Assembly: GCA_021162935.1 (NCBI GenBank)
Contig: JAGGXR010000061.1
Coordinates: forward strand, 1 to 40,060
Length of the DNA stretch: 40,060 nucleotides
Source: Deltaproteobacteria bacterium
GTDB lineage: Bacteria > Myxococcota_A > Polyangia > HGW-17 > SLPX01
Reading direction: 5' to 3'
Shown: positions 39,842 through 40,060 of the stretch, piece by piece
Layout of the letters: every line of letters begins with the position of its first letter
How positions within the stretch are numbered: the first letter of the stretch is position 1
Notes under the pieces: generated by a model
The model's database searches: none
Told to the model about the DNA's origin: nothing
Seen by the model: only the letters and a program-made list of their open reading frames with translations
Position numbers and translations under genes: made by a program

Positions 39842-40060
39842 TTAAGCATTTGCAAGCCTCCTGCTCAGCGTGTCCCGCGTGACGTTGGGGTCCACCATGG
39901 AACCTACCAACAGCAAGTCCAAGTAGTTAGGCTTCCACTGTATCCCCGCCTTGCGTAGGACCTCGATGAGCAGGACCAACCCATAGGTGTTCCAAGCCTT
40001 GAGGAACCGCTTGTGTGAGCACCTCCTCGCCATCATGTATGCCAGGGCGTCGTGGAGGGC
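39842..40060 (-). CDS. C-terminal part of an unrecognised gene, cut by the window edge
   Basis: An open minus-strand frame of 72 codons runs in from the right edge and stops at 39842. It reads ALHDALAYMMARR, then FLKAWNTYGLVLLIEVLRKAGIQWKPNYLDLLLVG and PNVTRDTLSRRLANA. The mix of helical leucine-rich and basic residues looks like real protein, and an N-terminus must lie outside. I do not recognise the family. It converges on the small doubtful ORF and the Cys-rich gene. Confidence 0.5.
   Translation of the reverse strand, partial: ALHDALAYMMARRCSHKRFLKAWNTYGLVLLIEVLRKAGIQWKPNYLDLLLVGSMVDPNVTRDTLSRRLANA

Overview
The window looks like chromosome of a GC-rich bacterium from the old Deltaproteobacteria, most likely Myxococcota or a near relative. 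The evidence is a mitochondrial-like (spd-type) elongation factor G, a 12-gene type II secretion (T2SS) operon that ends in a GspN of the Leptospira/Geobacter kind, an outer-membrane protein resembling the myxobacterial TIGR04551 family, several lipoproteins and a selenocysteine peroxiredoxin. Nothing looks like plasmid or phage; only the two ends (about 1-1800 and 39840-40060) look accessory or incomplete.

Layout. 1-1772: two decayed pieces of OLD-like AAA ATPase genes on opposite strands, then an ISAs1-like transposase. 2113-6929 (+): a small transthyretin-like protein, a beta-barrel candidate, a CPBP membrane protease, nadC and birA. 7219-8802 (+) and 8827-9276 (-): a secreted protein of unknown function and a lipoprotein, converging on a hairpin. 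9525-23806 (-): gspC-D-E-F-G-H-I-J-K-L-M-N, mostly with overlapping or nearly touching genes. 24405-25860 (+), divergent from gspC: two tandem paralogues of exactly 204 residues with a V4R-like C-terminus. 26112-31115 (+): a TraB/ChaN-like lipoprotein, a membrane-anchored archaemetzincin, miaA and a large lipoprotein. This segment is unusually rich in short tandem repeats: a 21-bp duplication of a ribosome-binding site plus start codon, five 17-bp units beginning at a stop codon, and four 30-bp units at the 5' end of miaA.

31446-34256 (+): fusA and a P-loop ATPase 6 bp behind it. 34338-34946 (-): an AhpC/Prx-type peroxiredoxin whose peroxidatic cysteine codon is TGA, with a hairpin just downstream that fits a bacterial SECIS element. 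35503-35901: a TerB-like protein. 36127-36282: tRNA-Lys and tRNA-Glu. 36424-39536 (+): a probable operon of a TetR regulator, a MauE-thioredoxin fusion, dapB and a protein with 21 cysteines mostly spaced every third residue. The right edge holds the C-terminus of an unrecognised minus-strand gene.

How the genes work together. The T2SS genes encode the inner-membrane platform (C, F, L, M, N), ATPase (E), pseudopilus (G-K) and secretin (D); the prepilin peptidase must lie elsewhere. nadC and birA are cofactor housekeeping, miaA and fusA serve translation. The selenoprotein implies that selA, selB, selC and selD are present elsewhere in the genome. All functions are read from motifs and from remembered family features; no database search was run.
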